Below, in pieces: positions 7,631 through 15,892 of a stretch of DNA of 64,000 nucleotides (position 1 is the stretch's first letter; each line of letters begins with the position of its first letter). The DNA comes from JBGPEQ01 sp035518775 (GTDB taxonomy: Bacteria; Pseudomonadota; Alphaproteobacteria; Dongiales; Dongiaceae). Below the pieces are notes generated by a model that ran no database searches, had not been told where the DNA came from, and saw only the letters and a list, made by a program, of their open reading frames with translations. The stretch covers positions 8,980 to 72,979 of the forward strand of contig DATIXH010000066.1 in NCBI GenBank assembly GCA_035518775.1, read 5' to 3'. The translations under genes were made by a program, and so were the position numbers.

Positions 7631-8002
7631 GTGGCAGAGCAGGGCGGCGACGAGTCGGCGATCGGACAGACGATCTCCTACGATGATTTCCGCAAAGTCG
7701 ACATCCGCGTCGGCACGATCGTGGGCGTCGAGCCGTTTCCGGAGGCGCGGCGGCCGGCGCTCAAGCTGACGATCGATTTCGGGCCGGCCATCGGGCAGCG
7801 GCGCTCCTCCGCGCAGATCGTCACGCACTATAAGGCAGACCAGCTGGTCGGCCGTCAGGTCGCCGCGGTCGTCAATTTTCCGAAGAAGCAGATCGGCCGG
7901 TTCATGTCGGAGGTGCTGGTGCTCGGCTTTCCCGACGGCGCCGGCGAGGTCGTGATGATCGCGCCGGACAAGCTGGTGCCGAACGGCGGCCGGCTCTATT
8001 AG
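7631..8002 (+). CDS. csaA: CsaA-like tRNA-binding protein
   Basis: 123 residues with an EMAP-II/Trbp111-type OB fold. CsaA proteins bind tRNA or act as small chaperones connected with secretion. Motifs: YDDFRKVDIRVGTIVGVEPFPEARRPALKLTIDFG, written here as adjoining pieces DIRVGTIV and RRPALKLTIDFG, then SSAQIVTHY, VAAVVNFPKKQIGRFMSEVLVLGF and a C-terminal PNGGRLY. GTG at 7631 is the only plausible start. The stop overlaps the stop of the convergent MltB-like gene (7999-8002). Confidence 0.88.
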   Translation: MAEQGGDESAIGQTISYDDFRKVDIRVGTIVGVEPFPEARRPALKLTIDFGPAIGQRRSSAQIVTHYKADQLVGRQVAAVVNFPKKQIGRFMSEVLVLGFPDGAGEVVMIAPDKLVPNGGRLY

Positions 8003-9294
8003 GACGCCGTCATCGTCCGCAGCCGGGTCAAGAGGGCCAGAGTGGGGAAGCCGTCGGGCACCTCGCCGATCTCGCGCTGAAACTGGCGGATCGCGACCCG
8101 TGTCTTCGGGCCGATGACGCCGTCGTTGTCGCCGGCGTCATAGCCGCGCTGGCTCAGCAGGTTCTGCAGGTCCTGCTTGTCGGTGCGGGAGAGCGGCGGC
8201 TCCTCGCGCGGCCACTGCGCCACGAATTCCGGCTTGCCCGTGATGACGTCCGCCAAGTGGGCGACCGCGAGCGCGTAGCTGACCGAGTTGTTGTAGGCCA
8301 GGATGGTGCGGAAGTTGTTGAACACGATGAAGGCCGGGCCGCGATGGCCGGCCGGCGCGATGATCGAGGCCGGCGAATCGACCTTGGGGAGCGGCTTGCC
8401 GTCGGCGCGCTTGACGCCGAGTTTGCGCCACTCGGCCACCGTCTTCGTGGTGTCCATCTCCGCCAGCTCCCAGTCGAACTTGGCGGGCAGGCGGACCTCG
8501 GCACCCCAGGGTTGGCCGGCCTTCCAGCCGTGGGCGGCGAGGTAGCCGGCGGTCGAGGCGAACACGTCCGGCAGGCTGCGCCAGATGTCGCGCTTGCCGT
8601 CGCCGTCGCCGTCGACGGCGTACTGGCGGTAGGCGGTCGGCATGAACTGGGTCTGCCCCATGGCGCCGGCCCAGGAGCCCTGCATGTCCTCGGGCGTGAT
8701 GTCGCCATGCTCGAGGATGAGCAGGGCGTCGATGAGGTTCTCGCGGAACACGTCGGGCCGCCGGCTGCCATAGGCCATGGTGGCCAGCGCCTCGATCACG
8801 CTGTAGCCGCCGCTGTTCTCGCCGTAGCGGCTCTCGATGCCCCAGATGGCGACGACGATCTGCGGATCGACGCCGTAGGGCTTCGTGGTCTTGCGGAGCA
8901 CGGCCTTGTTGTCGGCCAGCTGCTGGCGGCCGGCGGCGACGCGGTCGGGCGACACGGCCGTGTCCAGATAGGACCAGATCGGGCGGACGTATTCCGGCTG
9001 CTCCTCGTCTTTGGCGAGGATGTCGAAGTTGGGCAGCACGCCGTCGAAGGCGCGGTCGAAGGTGGTGGCGGAGACGCCGGCGGCCAGGGCCTCCGGCTTG
9101 AAGGCATCGCGCCAGGCGACGAAGTTGGGCCGCGCCGGCTCGGCAGGAGTGGCAGTGGTGGCGCTCGGCTGGGCCGGATCGACCGTGCCGGCGGCCGGCT
9201 GCGCCTGCTCCGGGCTGGTCGCGGTCTGCCCGTGGGACGACTGGCAGGCCAGCAGCAAGATGGCGGGCAGCAGGAGGACGGCGCGCAAGTTCAC
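7999..9294 (-). CDS. MltB-type lytic murein transglycosylase lipoprotein with PG-binding domain
   Basis: 431 residues. The signal peptide ends in a lipobox with Cys17 (AILLLAC), so it is predicted to be an outer-membrane lipoprotein processed by Lgt. An Ala/Pro/Thr linker (about 20-55) leads to the SLT-MltB domain (about 58-360) with the catalytic glutamate likely Glu154 in AIWGIESRYGENSG, plus the conserved GAMGQTQFMPTAYRQYAVDGDGDG. The C-terminal PG_binding_1 domain (about 365-431: LQNLLSQRGYDAGDNDGVIGP) anchors it to peptidoglycan. It cleaves glycan strands to 1,6-anhydro ends. Convergent with csaA with overlapping stops. Confidence 0.93.
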   Translation of the reverse strand: MNLRAVLLLPAILLLACQSSHGQTATSPEQAQPAAGTVDPAQPSATTATPAEPARPNFVAWRDAFKPEALAAGVSATTFDRAFDGVLPNFDILAKDEEQPEYVRPIWSYLDTAVSPDRVAAGRQQLADNKAVLRKTTKPYGVDPQIVVAIWGIESRYGENSGGYSVIEALATMAYGSRRPDVFRENLIDALLILEHGDITPEDMQGSWAGAMGQTQFMPTAYRQYAVDGDGDGKRDIWRSLPDVFASTAGYLAAHGWKAGQPWGAEVRLPAKFDWELAEMDTTKTVAEWRKLGVKRADGKPLPKVDSPASIIAPAGHRGPAFIVFNNFRTILAYNNSVSYALAVAHLADVITGKPEFVAQWPREEPPLSRTDKQDLQNLLSQRGYDAGDNDGVIGPKTRVAIRQFQREIGEVPDGFPTLALLTRLRTMTAS

Positions 9295-9350
9295 GGGGTC
9301 ACCTCGTCGTCGAGCAGTCGATCCGGGGCACCTGGAGTATACCCGTTTGC

Positions 9351-10184
9351 CTAGATCATCTCCAAGGCTTGCGGACCTATCGGCGGCGGAAACAGGCGGT
9401 CGAGCTCGGCCAATTGAGATTCGTTAAGAGGGCGCTCGAGGGCGCCTAGGTTTTCCTTCAGGCGGTCGCGCCGGCCGGTCTTGGGGATGACGATGACGCC
9501 ATCCTTGGCGAGCAACCAGGCGAGGGCGGCCTGGGTGGGCGTCATCCCGTGGCGGCCCGCGAACTCGGTCAGCTTGGCGTTGCGCGCCAGCCGGGACTGC
9601 TCGATCGGCGAGTAGGCCATGAGCGGGACGCGATGCTTCCGGCACCAGGGCAGCAGCTCCGGCTCGGCGTTGCGGCGAGCGAGGTTGTAGAGCACCTGAT
9701 TGGTGGCGGTGGCCGGTCCGCCCGCCACCTTCCACAGCTCCTGCATGTCGCCGGCATCGAAGTTGCTGACGCCGTAGTGGCGGATCTTGCCGGCCTTCTG
9801 CAGGCCGACGAAGGCCTCGATGGTCTCGGCCAGGGGGATGCTGCCGCGCCAGTGCAGCAGGTAGAGATCGAGGCGGTCGGTCTGGAGCCGTTTCAGGCTG
9901 CGCTCGCAGGCGGCGACCGTGCCCTGGCGCGAGGCGTTGTGCGGGTAAACCTTGCTGACCAAGAAGGCCTCGTCGCGGCGGCCGGCAAGGGCTTCGGCGA
10001 TCAGCTCCTCGACCGCGCCCTCGCCATACATCTCGGCGGTGTCGATCAGGGTGAGGCCGAGATCGAGGCCGAGCCGGAGGGTGGCGATCTCCTCGGCTCG
10101 CCGGCTGCGGTCACCCGCCATCTGCCAGGTGCCTTGGCCGAGGGCGGGCACGGTCTCGCCCGAGGGCAGGGTGACGGTCTTCAT
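9351..10184 (-). CDS. Aldo/keto reductase
   Basis: 277 residues from ATG 10184; the frame extends further upstream without family similarity. It is a TIM-barrel NADPH-dependent oxidoreductase. The catalytic tetrad is visible: Asp48 and Tyr53 in LIDTAEMYGEG, Lys78 in VSKVYP, His111 in LYLLHWRG. VIVIPKTGRRDRLKENLGA near the C-terminus is the cofactor-binding segment. It is closest in style to the YvgN/Gcy-type aldo/keto reductases that act on methylglyoxal or other small carbonyls; the natural substrate is unknown. Downstream 3' end abuts the MltB-like gene on the same strand with about 56 bp between. Confidence 0.92.
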   Translation of the reverse strand: MKTVTLPSGETVPALGQGTWQMAGDRSRRAEEIATLRLGLDLGLTLIDTAEMYGEGAVEELIAEALAGRRDEAFLVSKVYPHNASRQGTVAACERSLKRLQTDRLDLYLLHWRGSIPLAETIEAFVGLQKAGKIRHYGVSNFDAGDMQELWKVAGGPATATNQVLYNLARRNAEPELLPWCRKHRVPLMAYSPIEQSRLARNAKLTEFAGRHGMTPTQAALAWLLAKDGVIVIPKTGRRDRLKENLGALERPLNESQLAELDRLFPPPIGPQALEMI

Positions 10185-10490
10185 GGCCGGCTGTACCCTC
10201 TGGCACCTTGCAACCGCGGTGTCGAAGTACACCCATCCCGCCGTATGTGGCCCAACCATGGTTCTCTCCCGCGTAAGAAAGTGAGCGCGAGGACAGTGGG
10301 ATGGGGACGGCATTCCGTCAATGACCACAACTGACGCCGCGGCGCCGGATCCTTCACCCCGCGGGTGCTTGCTCGCGCATCAGGTTGCGAAGAACTCCTG
10401 ACGCGATCATCATTCCCGTACTGCGCCGGCTTGGCGCCGCCTCTTCTCATCATTGGACAGAATCTTCAGGCATTCGGATCACGGACACCC
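10185..10490. other. Intergenic region between divergent aldo/keto reductase and GST genes
   Basis: About 306 bp with no convincing coding sequence. It must hold the two divergent promoters, but I could not pick -35/-10 boxes with confidence; TTGGAC near 10455 is a weak candidate for the GST side. No repeat or RNA gene was recognised. Confidence 0.5.
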
Positions 10491-11144
10491 ATGAGCGAAT
10501 TCCATCTCTACATCGGCAACAAGTGCTTCTCCTCCTGGTCGCTGCGGCCGTGGATCGCGCTGCGGCAGTGCGGGATCCCGTTCGAGGAGACGCTGATCCG
10601 GCTGCGCACGCCGGAGACGGCGGCGAACCTGGCCAAGGTGTCGCCGACCGGCCTCGTGCCGGTGCTGATGCGCGGCGAGACCGCGATCTGGGAGACGCTG
10701 GCGATCCTGGAATATCTCGCCGAGCTCTACCCCGACCGCCGGCTATGGCCGGCGGACCGCGAGGCGCGGCGGCTGGCGCGCTGCGTGGCGACGGAGATGC
10801 ATAGCGGGTTCCTGGAGCTGCGCTACGGCTGGCCGATGAACCTGCGCCGGCCGAAGAAGCACAAGCCGCTCGAGGGCGTGGCCGCCGAGCATGAGCGGCG
10901 CATCAAGGCGCTCTGGCGCCAGTGCCGCGCTGCCCACGGCGCCGGCGGGCCGTTCCTGTTCGGCCACTTCACGGCGGCCGATGCCATGTACGCGCCGGTG
11001 GTGACGCGCTTCGACACCTACGGCGGCAAGCTCGACGACGACATCCGCGCCTATGTCGACGCCGTGCTCGCCACGCCGGCGATGAAGCAATGGTACGCCG
11101 AAGCGGCGCAGGAGCCGTGGCCGGAGCCGGGGCCGGACGAGTGA
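10491..11144 (+). CDS. Glutathione S-transferase family protein
   Basis: 217 residues from ATG 10491, the start that gives the canonical N-terminus. The thioredoxin-like domain starts with FHLYIGNKCFSSWSLRPW, with serines 14, 15 and 17 in the catalytic region, then SPTGLVPVL and the glutathione-binding WETLAILEYLAE. The C-terminal helical domain ends with a proline-rich tail. It likely conjugates glutathione to electrophiles or isomerises a substrate in the cytosol. No operon partner is evident. Confidence 0.92.
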   Translation: MSEFHLYIGNKCFSSWSLRPWIALRQCGIPFEETLIRLRTPETAANLAKVSPTGLVPVLMRGETAIWETLAILEYLAELYPDRRLWPADREARRLARCVATEMHSGFLELRYGWPMNLRRPKKHKPLEGVAAEHERRIKALWRQCRAAHGAGGPFLFGHFTAADAMYAPVVTRFDTYGGKLDDDIRAYVDAVLATPAMKQWYAEAAQEPWPEPGPDE

Positions 11145-11180
11145 GGCCGCGTCCGGCTCCCGACTCGGCCGACGATGAGC

Positions 11181-11993
11181 CTAGCCCAGGCAGAGTCCGT
11201 CTGCCGTGTTGTTGCCTTCGTTCGACTCGTTGACCTGTCCAGCCGAGTCGACGGTGATCTTGAAACTGCAATCCGGCTGGAAACACCCGTTGGGAAACGG
11301 TACCGGAAGAACGGTCGGAGTGCCGGCCGCGAGTGCGGGCGTATTCACCACGGCGGGAGCCCCGGCGCTGATCTTCACCATCGTCTGCGACCCCCCTGCG
11401 GGCGCGGCGCCCTGGTTCCTGACCGTAACCAGCAAGCGCCCCTGCTGGTCGCGCTTGCAGAAGCCGTTCGGCCCGGCCGCCGGATTCGGGTTCACGGGCA
11501 CAAGGTCAGGCAGGCCGGCTTGCTGCGGCCGGCGCGGCGGAACACGCTCGAGGAAGAGCGTCTCGACAGCGCCGGTCGAACCGGCTGCGGTGTAGACGGC
11601 GACGACGTCGAGTTCCACGGGCGTCTCGATGACGACGAAGCCCTTGAGGAAATCCTTTGCGTCGGCGTGCTTGAGAATGTCCGGGCAATCGATCTCCATG
11701 GCCTGGTCGCTCTTGAGAGCGGCGGGGAAGAACTGAGTGACGCGCCCCGCCTCCTCGCCGGGCAACGCGATGGCGATCTTCTTCCGGAATTTCACCGTCT
11801 GGGGCGTCGGGTTGTGCACGTTGATCGCCGTGAAGTAGGCGCCCGGGGCGACGACCGGCGTCGGCGGTTTGCCGCAGACGAACTTCACGGCGTACTGGAA
11901 GAATTGCGGGTTGGCGGCCTCTTGCCCGGCGGCGGGCTGCGACGCCGCCGCAATGAACGAAAGCAGGAATGCGGGGAGAAACAATCTGCTCAT
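11181..11993 (-). CDS. Exported two-domain protein with C-terminal CARDB-like domain
   Basis: 270 residues from ATG 11993. A signal peptide (1-23, ending SQPAAG) is followed by an unassigned domain (about 30-155) with VKFVCG (Cys40), PGAYFTAINVHNP, EIDCPDI (Cys103), KGFVVIETPVELDVVAVYTA and ERVP. The C-terminal part (about 160-270) looks like an Ig-like CARDB domain: PDLVPV, LLVTVRNQGAAPAGGSQTMVKI, and VNESNEGNNTADGLC. Cys179, 237, 242 and 268 could form disulfides in the periplasm or outside. CARDB domains occur in adhesion or extracellular binding proteins; no enzymatic motif is visible, and the function is unknown. Confidence 0.72.
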   Translation of the reverse strand: MSRLFLPAFLLSFIAAASQPAAGQEAANPQFFQYAVKFVCGKPPTPVVAPGAYFTAINVHNPTPQTVKFRKKIAIALPGEEAGRVTQFFPAALKSDQAMEIDCPDILKHADAKDFLKGFVVIETPVELDVVAVYTAAGSTGAVETLFLERVPPRRPQQAGLPDLVPVNPNPAAGPNGFCKRDQQGRLLVTVRNQGAAPAGGSQTMVKISAGAPAVVNTPALAAGTPTVLPVPFPNGCFQPDCSFKITVDSAGQVNESNEGNNTADGLCLG

Positions 11994-12544
11994 GGCGATA
12001 TCTCCTCTGCCAAATACGCCCGGCAGGCCGGCAGATGTTCGTCCGTTGCCGCCCGTTCGCCCAGCACACGCTTCGCCGCGCGCGACCGCGCGTCGCTCCG
12101 GCGTCCGTGGAGAATCCAGCAAGCGCCGCTGAAGTCTCTCGGCGCAAGAAGGCGGCAATCCGTTGCTTCAAAGTGCCGGCCCATCACCGACCGGGCCATT
12201 CCTTCTCGCGCGCACCCCGTCTGCGGCATGCGCGCCAATCGTCTCGCGACGACGAGGATCGGGGTCAGAGTCACGGACGCCGACCCTGCATCGACACTCG
12301 ATCGAGTCTGTCTGGCTCCGGCGATAGGGCAGCGACCGCGACATTGGTACGATCGCTCGCCGCTGCGACGAACTGGGGAGCCAGCGAGCGTTGCAACGCT
12401 ACGCCTTAAGCGCGAAGTTCACACCTCCCATATGGGAGGGTCTGCATACATTTTTCGTGCGCGCGCGGCTTCGTCCAACGACGGGCAGGCGGGACGCAGT
12501 CATCTTCCATGATAGGGTTCTCCGTGCTTCGAGGAGACCGTGCG
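11994..12544. other. Long intergenic region with palindromes
   Basis: Roughly 550 bp between two divergent genes for exported proteins. Six-frame reading gives only shadow-like Arg/Ser-rich frames. It contains a perfect 12-bp palindrome ACTCGATCGAGT (12296-12307) and a perfect 16-bp palindrome (12424-12439, listed separately). Both divergent promoters should be here; no clear -35/-10 pair was found. Confidence 0.5.
12424..12439. promoter_or_regulatory. Perfect 16-bp palindrome, candidate operator
   Basis: CCTCCCAT followed directly by ATGGGAGG: two 8-bp arms with no spacer, about 105 bp upstream of the serine hydrolase ATG. The lack of a loop argues for a dimeric repressor site rather than an RNA hairpin. 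No regulator gene is adjacent. Confidence 0.4.
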
Positions 12545-14011
12545 ATGCATCGGATTCGGATGGCGGGCCTGCTGGCTTTGACGGTCGGCCTGTGGCAAGC
12601 GCCGCTCTCGGCAGCGCCGCCGGAGTTGCCGACGGTGTGGGAGGCGCCGCCGGTCGATCGGCTCGAGGAGGAGACCGCGGGGTTCGCGAAGATCCTGTGC
12701 TCGGCGATCTTCATCACGGGGCGCGATCTCGAGACCGCGGCGGACGAGGACGGCTTCTTCGTGGCGCCGCGCGAGAGTCGGAGCAAGGTCGTCAAGACGG
12801 TCGTCGATCGCGACGCGCATGAGGTACGGCTGACGCTGGCGAACGGCGTTGCGCGCAGCGCTCGGCTGGTCGGCGATCAGGGTTGCGTGACGCTGCCGCG
12901 CGGCGCGGAGAACGTGTTCTTCACGCCCGTGGCAGTGACGTCGGCGCTGCCCGATGCGGCGACGCAGGACTGGCCGATGGGCGACCGGCTGCCGGACGCG
13001 CCGCTGCCGCCCGAGATCGACAAGGCGAAGCTGGAGGCCGCGGTCGCGGCGGCCTTCGATCCGCCGGCGGCGCTCACGGCGGCGTTCGTGGTGGTCTACA
13101 AGGGGCGGCTCGTCGCCGAGCGCTATGGGCCGGGGATCGATGCGCGCACGCGGCTACCCAGCTGGTCGATGGGCAAGAGCATCACGGCGACGCTGATGGG
13201 CCAGCTCATCGGGGAGGGCGTGTACGAGCTATGGCAGCCGGCGCCGGTGCCGGAGTGGCAGGGCGCAGACGACCCGCGGCGCGGCATCCGCATCGCCGAC
13301 CTGCTGCGCATGTCGAGCGGGTTGCGCTTCGTGGCGCCGCAAGACCCCGACTATGACCCCGGGCGCGGCTATCCCGACCATCTCTATGTCTATACCGGCG
13401 CCATCGACGCCTATCGCTGGTCGATCACGCGGCCGCCGCAATGGCCGCGCAACACCGTCGGACGCTACCGCAACTCTGACCCCCTGACCATCAACTATCT
13501 GATCAAGCAGGCGGTGATGGCGCGCGGCGAGGAGTATCTCTCCTATCCGCAGCGCCGTCTGTTCGACAAGCTCGGCATCCGGCGGATGCTGCTGGAGACC
13601 GATCCGTATGGCAACTTCCTGCTTAACGGTTACGAGTTGGGGACGGGACGCGACTGGGCGCGGCTCGGCCAGCTCTACCTCCAGGACGGCGTATGGAACG
13701 GCGAGCGCATCCTGCCGGAGGGATTCGTCGACTTCGTGCGCACGCCGGCGCCGGCCTGGTCGGAGCCGATCTATGGCGGCTTCTTCTGGCTGAACCGGAC
13801 GGGTTGGTGGCCGGTGCCGCCGGACGCCTTCTTCATGGCGGGCTCCGGTTCGCAATACACGCTGATCATCCCCACGCACGATCTCGTGGTCGTGCGGCTC
13901 GGCCACTACAAGGGCGAAGAGGCCGGTGGCCGCGCCCTGTGGAATGCGCTGCAGGTCTTGTTGCAGGCCGTGCCGCAGGCGCGCACTCCTTGGCAGCCAC
14001 CGCCGCGCTAG
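12545..14011 (+). CDS. Class C beta-lactamase-like serine hydrolase, exported
   Basis: 488 residues from ATG 12545, with GAGGAG 8 nt upstream. The signal peptide ends near WQAPLSAAPP (about 25). The beta-lactamase/transpeptidase fold is shown by the SxxK motif Ser208-Met-Gly-Lys211, the YxN motif Tyr308-Arg-Asn310, and a third-motif region MAGSGSQYTLIIPTHDLVVVRLGHY. The domain begins around 165, leaving about 140 residues of an unassigned N-terminal segment with the sequence FAKILCSAIFITGRDLETA. Family members hydrolyse esters, amides or D-amino acid peptides; resistance to antibiotics should not be assumed. Periplasmic location predicted. Confidence 0.88.
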   Translation: MHRIRMAGLLALTVGLWQAPLSAAPPELPTVWEAPPVDRLEEETAGFAKILCSAIFITGRDLETAADEDGFFVAPRESRSKVVKTVVDRDAHEVRLTLANGVARSARLVGDQGCVTLPRGAENVFFTPVAVTSALPDAATQDWPMGDRLPDAPLPPEIDKAKLEAAVAAAFDPPAALTAAFVVVYKGRLVAERYGPGIDARTRLPSWSMGKSITATLMGQLIGEGVYELWQPAPVPEWQGADDPRRGIRIADLLRMSSGLRFVAPQDPDYDPGRGYPDHLYVYTGAIDAYRWSITRPPQWPRNTVGRYRNSDPLTINYLIKQAVMARGEEYLSYPQRRLFDKLGIRRMLLETDPYGNFLLNGYELGTGRDWARLGQLYLQDGVWNGERILPEGFVDFVRTPAPAWSEPIYGGFFWLNRTGWWPVPPDAFFMAGSGSQYTLIIPTHDLVVVRLGHYKGEEAGGRALWNALQVLLQAVPQARTPWQPPPR

Positions 14012-14154
14012 CGTTCGATCCGCGGCGCAGGTCCTATCCTGCGCGATTTCCTTTCCAGCGGCGGTTGCAAATAGTGTCAGAGTGAGGCGCGAGTCGCGCA
14101 ACCGATGCGCTCGTGATTGCCGTCACAGAATGGGGCAGTGGCCTCCGTGTTTAG

Positions 14155-14179
14155 GTGGGCGATGCGCCGTCGCGCCCAC
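14155..14179 (+). promoter_or_regulatory. Small leader hairpin before esterase RBS
   Basis: GTGGGCG (14155-14161) pairs with CGCCCAC (14173-14179) just 1 nt before the GAGGAG Shine-Dalgarno of the esterase. The fold could influence ribosome access; it could equally be chance in GC-rich DNA. Confidence 0.3.
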
Positions 14180-14193
14180 AGAGGAGACTCGAG

Positions 14194-15213
14194 ATGCCCT
14201 ATCAGTTTTGCCACAACGGACTCCTGCGGGAGTTTCGCCTGTATATGCCGATCGGCTGGCCCTATTGGGTCGAGCGGGCCTTCAGCGAGGGCGGCCGCAA
14301 CGGCCTGCCGCTCGTGATCGCGCTGCATGGCGGCGCGGAAGACCCGGAGACCTTCTCCGACGACTGGCCGTTCCACACGCTCATCAACTCCCCGAGCAAC
14401 GCCAACTGGGAGGACCGCTTCTTCGTGCTCTATCCGCACGGCTTCGCGGCGACCACCCTGGCCAACGAGCCGGTGCGCGGTTGGAACACGGGCTTTGCCG
14501 GCGAGGTGGCGCCGGGCCAGAACGACGTGGGATTCATCCGGCAGGCGGTCGCGGCGGTCGAGGAGATGCTGCGGGCCGAGCTCGCGCAGGTCGGCATCGC
14601 GCATGGCCCGATCGACGCCGACCGCCGGTTCCTCTTCGGCTATTCCATGGGCGGGATGATGGCCTACAAGCTGGCCCACGAGTTGCCCGATCATTTCGCG
14701 GCGCTGTGGGCGATGTCGGGCGCCTATGGCGGGCGCTCGCATGAGGGACTGACGCCGACGATCACCAACGATCCGGAGGGCAGCTTCGGCCTGTCGCTGT
14801 TCGCCCACCACGGCGAGGCCGACGTCGTCGTGCCGCCGGGGCCGCGCAACGACCAGACCGGTCGGACCACGAGCGCGTTCAACCGCGCCCTCTATATCGC
14901 CGCCGGGCTGCAGCCCGCCGATGCCGACGCCTATGCCGGCTCGTTCCGCACGCTCCATGCGGCGGTGGAGGAGTTCAAGCTCTACAACGACTGCGAGCCC
15001 GGCGCGGCCTCGAGCTCGACGGTCGAGGCGGACATCGGCGGCGGCAACGGGGCGCTGAAGTTCGTGTTCCAGCGGCGCGGCAATCCCAGCAATCCCGAGG
15101 TGGTCGTCTACCGCGATCCCGCGATGGCGCATACCGGCTTCACGGCGAGCCCGAACCGGTACTTCGATGCCGCCGACGTGTGGGACTGGTTCAAGCTGCA
15201 CCCGCAGGTTTGA
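14194..15213 (+). CDS. PHB depolymerase/feruloyl esterase-type alpha/beta hydrolase
   Basis: 339 residues from ATG 14194, the start next to GAGGAG; the longer frame from 14155 has no Shine-Dalgarno. The alpha/beta hydrolase core has LPLVIALHGGAEDPETFS (oxyanion region), the nucleophile elbow GYSMGG with Ser151, the likely acid Asp210 (HHGEADVVVP) and His313 (AHTGFTASP). The layout matches the esterase_phb/LpqC group, which includes extracellular PHB depolymerases and feruloyl esterases. No signal peptide is visible, so secretion is not supported, and the substrate is open: polyester oligomers or aryl esters. Confidence 0.85.
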   Translation: MPYQFCHNGLLREFRLYMPIGWPYWVERAFSEGGRNGLPLVIALHGGAEDPETFSDDWPFHTLINSPSNANWEDRFFVLYPHGFAATTLANEPVRGWNTGFAGEVAPGQNDVGFIRQAVAAVEEMLRAELAQVGIAHGPIDADRRFLFGYSMGGMMAYKLAHELPDHFAALWAMSGAYGGRSHEGLTPTITNDPEGSFGLSLFAHHGEADVVVPPGPRNDQTGRTTSAFNRALYIAAGLQPADADAYAGSFRTLHAAVEEFKLYNDCEPGAASSSTVEADIGGGNGALKFVFQRRGNPSNPEVVVYRDPAMAHTGFTASPNRYFDAADVWDWFKLHPQV

Positions 15214-15263
15214 GGAACGGCCGAGGGCGGCCGTGGGCTCGCAGCGCGATAGCGAAGATAGGC

Positions 15264-15363
15264 GTAGGGGCGACCGGCAGGTCGCCCGTGCCGAGGACGA
15301 ATCGGGCTGATGTGGCGAATCACAGCACTACGGAGAGGCGGGCGACCTGCCGGTCGCCCCTAC
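15264..15363. repeat. REPIN-like element, copy A (perfect inverted arms)
   Basis: Two 24-bp arms (15264-15287 and 15340-15363) are exact reverse complements separated by 52 bp. Each arm begins with GTAG and then folds by itself: stem GGGCGACC, loop GGCA, stem GGTCGCCC. A short tetranucleotide plus hairpin, in inverted pairs, is the layout of REP doublets (BIME/REPIN). It lies between two convergent genes, the esterase and the small exported protein. Confidence 0.85.
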
Positions 15364-15377
15364 AAGGATCGGATCGC

Positions 15378-15716
15378 CTACAGCGTGACGCGGGGGATGA
15401 CGCCGAGCTGGCGGATGGCGGCGGTCAGCTCGTCGATGCCCTGCAGGCGGGCGCCGCCCGCGCAGTGCGCGACGCCGGCGTCGTAGAGGGCCGAGGCCTG
15501 CGCCAGCTGCTGCGACGGCGCGAACTCTGCCCGGGCGCGCTCGAACTGGTTGCTGAGATCGGTGCAGCGGCGGATGTAGTTGGCCATCACGGTGTCGTAG
15601 TGCTCGCCGCGGCTCGAATGGAAAAACCTGCGGGAGCCGGCCTCGACGTCGCCCATCTGCGCCAGTATGGCGGCGGCGGTGGCAATTGTCAGGACGAGGA
15701 CTTTCGGCGTGGACAT
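15378..15716 (-). CDS. Small exported protein of unknown function
   Basis: 112 residues. An N-terminal signal peptide (KVLVLTIATAAAILAQMGDVEA, in pieces 5-26) is followed by about 85 residues with HYDTVMANYIRRCTDLSNQFERARAEF and SALYDAGVAHCAGGARLQGIDELTAAIRQLG. Two cysteines (in RRC and AHC) could form a disulfide. I do not recognise the family. It ends 15 bp from REPIN copy A. Codon pattern and signal peptide favour a real gene over the overlapping frame at 15328-15789. Confidence 0.65.
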   Translation of the reverse strand: MSTPKVLVLTIATAAAILAQMGDVEAGSRRFFHSSRGEHYDTVMANYIRRCTDLSNQFERARAEFAPSQQLAQASALYDAGVAHCAGGARLQGIDELTAAIRQLGVIPRVTL

Positions 15717-15892
15717 GAGGGGTTCCTGCTGTTGACGACGCCATCCTGATATTGGCCCGGTCCGGTCCGGGCCATGTGACGGCGGTCACGCGGCGGTAGG
15801 AAATATGGCCGTATTCTGCGCGGCCGCGGCGTTGGCCGCCGGGTTAACGGCTGGCGCCAGCGCGCAGGACGAGCCGGGAACGTTCGGTCGCG

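Noticed and set aside
11175..12512. Forward 445-aa frame across the CARDB gene
   Set aside because: Arg/Gly/Asp-rich shadow with no domain; the reverse strand has a signal peptide and recognisable CARDB-like blocks.
12545..14011. Reading the serine hydrolase as an antibiotic-resistance beta-lactamase
   Set aside because: The SxxK/YxN fold is shared by many esterases and peptidases, and an unassigned N-terminal segment makes a resistance role unsupported.
15328..15789. Overlapping reverse frame at the small exported protein
   Set aside because: Lacks a signal peptide and shows Arg/Pro-rich shadow composition; the 112-aa frame is better.
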